From CAWGHZ01 sp963822575 (GTDB lineage: Bacteria > Pseudomonadota > Alphaproteobacteria > MPNO01 > DASWLB01), in contig CAWGHZ010000006.1 of the NCBI GenBank assembly GCA_963822575.1, forward strand, positions 558,001-622,000: a DNA stretch of 64,000 bases, read 5' to 3'. The translations under genes were made by a program, and so were the position numbers. Below the pieces are notes generated by a model. The model saw nothing but the letters and a program-made list of their open reading frames with translations. It had not been told where the DNA came from and did no database searches. Positions 59,755-64,000 of the stretch are shown in pieces. How positions within the stretch are numbered: position 1 is the stretch's first letter; each line of letters opens with the position of its first letter.

Positions 59755-60576
59755 ATCGAGACGCGAACAATTCCCAGGACCGGCGAGGCGATTCCCGCCA
59801 TCGGGCTCGGCACGTGGAGCGTGTTCGACGTCGGGCGCGAGCGCACGGCCCAGCGCGCGGTGCTGGAGCGGCTCTATGCGGGCGGCGGGACGCTGGTGGA
59901 TTCCTCGCCGATGTACGGGCGCGCCGAGGGCGTGGCCGGCGACCTGATCCGCGACCTGGACGCCCGCGCGCGCAGCTTCATCGCGACCAAGGTGTGGACC
60001 AGCGGCAAGGCCAAGGGCGTCGCCCAGATGGAGGCCTCGCTGCGCCTGTTTCACACCGACACGATCGATCTGATGCAGGTGCATAATCTGGTCGACTGGC
60101 GCACCCATCTCGACACGCTGGCCGGCTGGAAGAGGGACGGGCGCGTGCGCTATGTTGGCATCACCCACTATGTCGCGCGAGCGTTGCCCGACCTCGCCGA
60201 AATCATCGCGGCGGCGCCGGGCGAAATCGACTTCGTGCAGATGGCCTATTCGGTGACCGACCGCGCGCCGGAGAAGAGCTTCCTTGCGATGTGCGCCGCG
60301 AAGGGCATCGCCGTCCTGGTCAACAAGCCCTTGGACACCGGCGGGCTGATCTCGCGCCTTCGCCGCCGGAAGCTGCCCGACTGGGCAAGCGAGACCGGCT
60401 GCACGAGCTGGGCGCAGCTCTGCCTCAAATACGTCCTCGCGCACCCGGCCGTGACCTGCCTGATCCCGGCGACGGCGAACCCCGACCACATGGCGGACAA
60501 CCTTGCCGCGGGCGAAGGCCCGCTGCCGGACGCGGCGATGCGCAAGCGAATCGTGGAGGCGGTGGAGGGGGCGTAG
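59755..60576 (+). CDS. Aldo/keto reductase, start codon unclear
   Basis: About 273 residues of an aldo/keto reductase are present: IPAIGLGTWSVFDVG at the start of the barrel, then the catalytic aspartate and tyrosine in TLVDSSPMYGRAEGV, the lysine in SFIATKVWTSG, and a histidine in DLMQVHNLVDW. The protein is NADPH-linked and reduces aldehydes or ketones. No in-frame ATG, GTG or TTG exists between the stop of the preceding gene and the conserved IETRTIPRTGE. GGGAGG (59744-59749) is followed by GCGACCATC where an ATG would be expected, so the start codon may be mutated, may be ATC at 59755, or translation may begin far upstream inside the preceding gene. The start given is a best guess. Confidence 0.75.
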   Translation: METRTIPRTGEAIPAIGLGTWSVFDVGRERTAQRAVLERLYAGGGTLVDSSPMYGRAEGVAGDLIRDLDARARSFIATKVWTSGKAKGVAQMEASLRLFHTDTIDLMQVHNLVDWRTHLDTLAGWKRDGRVRYVGITHYVARALPDLAEIIAAAPGEIDFVQMAYSVTDRAPEKSFLAMCAAKGIAVLVNKPLDTGGLISRLRRRKLPDWASETGCTSWAQLCLKYVLAHPAVTCLIPATANPDHMADNLAAGEGPLPDAAMRKRIVEAVEGA

Positions 60577-60589
60577 GGCGGCGCCGCAC

Positions 60590-61735
60590 CTACTCCTTCA
60601 AATCCTCCCACAGCTCCTTCACCTTGGCGAAGAAGCCTTCGGATTCGGGGCTTGTGGACTTGCCGCCGCGGCCGTCCGATTTCTCGAACTCGTCGAGAAG
60701 CTCCTGCTGGCGCTTGGTGAGGTTCACCGGCGTCTCGACCTGCAGCTCGACGATTAGGTCGCCGCGCGCGGTCGAGCGCAGCACCGGCATGCCCTTCGCC
60801 TTGAGCCGCATCTTGTGGCCGGTCTGCACGCCGGCGGGCACGTTGAGCCGGGCGCGCGGGCCGTCGAGCGTCGGCACCTCGACCGTGCCGCCAAGCGCCG
60901 CGCGGGTCATCGGGATCGGCACGCGGCAGTGGAGCATTGCCCCGTCGCGCCGGAAAAAGGCGTGCGGGCGGATGGTGAGGAAGATGTAGAGGTCGCCGGG
61001 CGGCGCGCCCTGCACGCCGGCCTCGCCCTCGCCCGAAAGCCGTATGCGGGTGCCTTCCTCCACCCCCTTGGGGATGGAGACCGACAGCGTCTTCTCCTTG
61101 TGCACCCGGCCCGCGCCCGAGCAGGCGCGACACGGCTTGTCGATCACCCGGCCCGCGCCGTGGCAGGCGGGGCAAACGCGCTCGATTGTGAAGAAGCCCT
61201 GCTGGGCGCGCACCTTGCCGAGCCCGCGGCAGGTGGCGCAGTTGACCGGCTGGCTGCCCTCGGCCGCGCCAGTGCCGTGGCAGGTCTCGCACGCCACCAG
61301 CGTGGGCACGCGGATCTGCGCCTCCTTGCCGGCGAAGGCGTCCTCGAGCCTGATCTCCAGGTTGAAGCGCACGTCGGCGCCTCGCGCCGGACCGCGCCCA
61401 CCGCCGCGCCGGCCGCCCATGAAGTCGCCGAACATCTCGTCGAAGATGTCGGCGAAGCCCGAGGCGTCGAACCCGCGCGCGCCCGCCCCGGCGCCGCCGA
61501 ACCCGCCGCCCTCGAACGCGGCGTGGCCGAACTGGTCGTAGGCCGCGCGCTTCTGTTCGTCCTTCAGGCAGTCGTACGCTTCGTTGACGTCCTTGAACCT
61601 CTGCTCGGCGGTCCCATCGCCCGGATTGCGGTCCGGGTGGTACTGCATCGCGAGCTTGCGGAAGGCTTTCTTGATTTCGTCCGACGACGCGCCCCGCTTC
61701 ACCCCCAGCACGTCGTAGTAGTCACGCTTGGCCAT
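60590..61735 (-). CDS. dnaJ: Chaperone protein DnaJ
   Basis: This 381-residue co-chaperone stimulates DnaK ATPase and delivers unfolded proteins. The J-domain is at the start with HPD in MQYHPDRNPGDG, followed by a Gly/Phe region (about 75-110). The zinc domain has four CxxCxGxG repeats (CETCHGTG, CATCRGLG, CPACHGAG, CRACSGAG), and the C-terminal substrate domains complete the protein. dnaK lies upstream in the same direction with a 75-base gap that contains a strong hairpin. Confidence 0.97.
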   Translation of the reverse strand: MAKRDYYDVLGVKRGASSDEIKKAFRKLAMQYHPDRNPGDGTAEQRFKDVNEAYDCLKDEQKRAAYDQFGHAAFEGGGFGGAGAGARGFDASGFADIFDEMFGDFMGGRRGGGRGPARGADVRFNLEIRLEDAFAGKEAQIRVPTLVACETCHGTGAAEGSQPVNCATCRGLGKVRAQQGFFTIERVCPACHGAGRVIDKPCRACSGAGRVHKEKTLSVSIPKGVEEGTRIRLSGEGEAGVQGAPPGDLYIFLTIRPHAFFRRDGAMLHCRVPIPMTRAALGGTVEVPTLDGPRARLNVPAGVQTGHKMRLKAKGMPVLRSTARGDLIVELQVETPVNLTKRQQELLDEFEKSDGRGGKSTSPESEGFFAKVKELWEDLKE

Positions 61736-61756
61736 GCCTAACCGTCCCGATCATGC

Positions 61757-61783
61757 GGCGCCCCGGGGACTGCCCGGGGCGCC
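61757..61783 (-). terminator. Strong hairpin between dnaK and dnaJ
   Basis: GGCGCCCCGGG and CCCGGGGCGCC form a perfect 11-bp stem with a 5-base loop in the dnaK-dnaJ gap. There is no T-tract. It may reduce dnaJ expression relative to dnaK or protect the dnaK message from 3' decay. Confidence 0.6.
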
Positions 61784-61810
61784 GATGCGCATGTCCTGCC
61801 CCCTGCGCAA

Positions 61811-63748
<1,938 letters not shown>

Positions 63749-63839
63749 ATCGTCCTCTCTTCCTGGCAGGACGCCCGAGCCCGTATCGGCACCCGGGAGC
63801 CCCCCAAAGTGGAATGCCGCGTGGCCTCACGCCCCGCTC

Positions 63840-63868
63840 ATATAGTGTGACACAAAAGAGGCTACAAC
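63840..63868 (-). promoter_or_regulatory. Possible RpoH (sigma32-type) promoter of dnaK
   Basis: On the minus strand GTTGTA (63863-63868) and CTATAT (63840-63845) are 17 bases apart. This resembles the alphaproteobacterial RpoH pattern (CTTG, then CYTATNT). It lies about 92 bases before the dnaK ATG. The -35 half is imperfect, so sigma70 use is also possible. Confidence 0.5.
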
Positions 63869-63916
63869 CGCTGCACGCCTTGGAATTCGGCAGTTTTTGC
63901 GGCGGGTGCGGGCGCG

Positions 63917-64000
63917 CCTAGCCGTCCTCGGCGAGGCGCAGCCCCATCTGCTGCCAGCGCTGGTGGGGATAGAAGAAGTTGCGGTAGGTGGTGCGGATAT
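63917..64000 (-). CDS. EgtB-like protein, C-terminal end
   Basis: Only the last 27 codons are in the window. They read RTTYRNFFYPHQRWQQMGLR followed by LAED and a glycine before TAG. This is the usual ending of EgtB, the ergothioneine sulfoxide synthase, and of related DinB/FGE-sulfatase-fold proteins. EgtB joins cysteine to trimethylhistidine with oxygen. The gene enters from the right edge. With so short a piece the family call is likely but not certain. Confidence 0.65.

Overview
The window is a 64-kb chromosomal segment of a very GC-rich alphaproteobacterium. The evidence is housekeeping gene order: parB/holA/lptE/leuS/DUF3576; kdsD-lptC-lptA-lptB-rpoN-ptsN; ffs (SRP RNA)-dnaX-ybaB; dnaG-rpoD; dnaK-dnaJ. 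A Rhodospirillales-type soil or environmental lineage is my best guess from content, but the genus cannot be fixed from the sequence. No rRNA, tRNA, CRISPR array, transposase or phage gene was found.

Layout. (1) 1-11.2 kb: the end of parB, holA, lptE, leuS, a DUF3576 lipoprotein, a frameshifted corA, nadA with its regulator nrtR and a clear operator, an Hpt protein with a sigma54-type response regulator that has no DNA-binding domain, and a DedA protein. (2) 11.2-21.2 kb: a catabolic island. It encodes an acyl-CoA dehydrogenase, an enoyl-CoA hydratase, a Gfo/Idh/MocA oxidoreductase, a 4,5-dihydroxyphthalate-decarboxylase-like protein, a TAXI-type binding protein without signal peptide, an ACMSD-like amidohydrolase, a Rieske oxygenase, a zinc MDR dehydrogenase and a gentisate-dioxygenase-like bicupin with an FNR-type site upstream. 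Three of these belong to the families of Pht3/Pht4/Pht5 of the phthalate 4,5-dioxygenase route. (3) 21.3-28.4 kb: rpoD, dnaG, two small unknown genes and pgi. (4) 28.4-39.3 kb: a second accessory region with an FAD dehydrogenase, a gamma-resorcylate-decarboxylase-like amidohydrolase, a VOC protein, an MFS carrier, an internally deleted COG4705 protein, a thioredoxin-NhaA fusion and a NitT/TauT-type ABC transporter with two different permeases. (5) 39.3-44.9 kb: ptsN, rpoN and the LPS export genes with kdsD. (6) 45-53 kb: ABC1 kinase, oligoendopeptidase F, acyl-CoA synthetase, an SDR, ybaB, dnaX and SRP RNA. (7) 53-64 kb: pyrD, a frameshifted guaB, a GNAT protein, guaA, an MDR gene with an early stop codon, a periplasmic unknown, an aldo/keto reductase without a normal start codon, dnaJ, dnaK, and the last codons of an egtB-like gene.

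At least four families of palindromic intergenic repeats are scattered through the window, mostly just after stop codons. Four genes look damaged (corA, guaB, an MDR dehydrogenase, an aldo/keto reductase). Because guaB is normally indispensable for de novo guanine synthesis, an assembly or sequencing indel is at least as likely as real decay there. The catabolic regions are the best candidates for undescribed biology: they read as one or two routes that oxidise, decarboxylate and cleave an aromatic carboxylic acid, but the substrate cannot be named from sequence alone.
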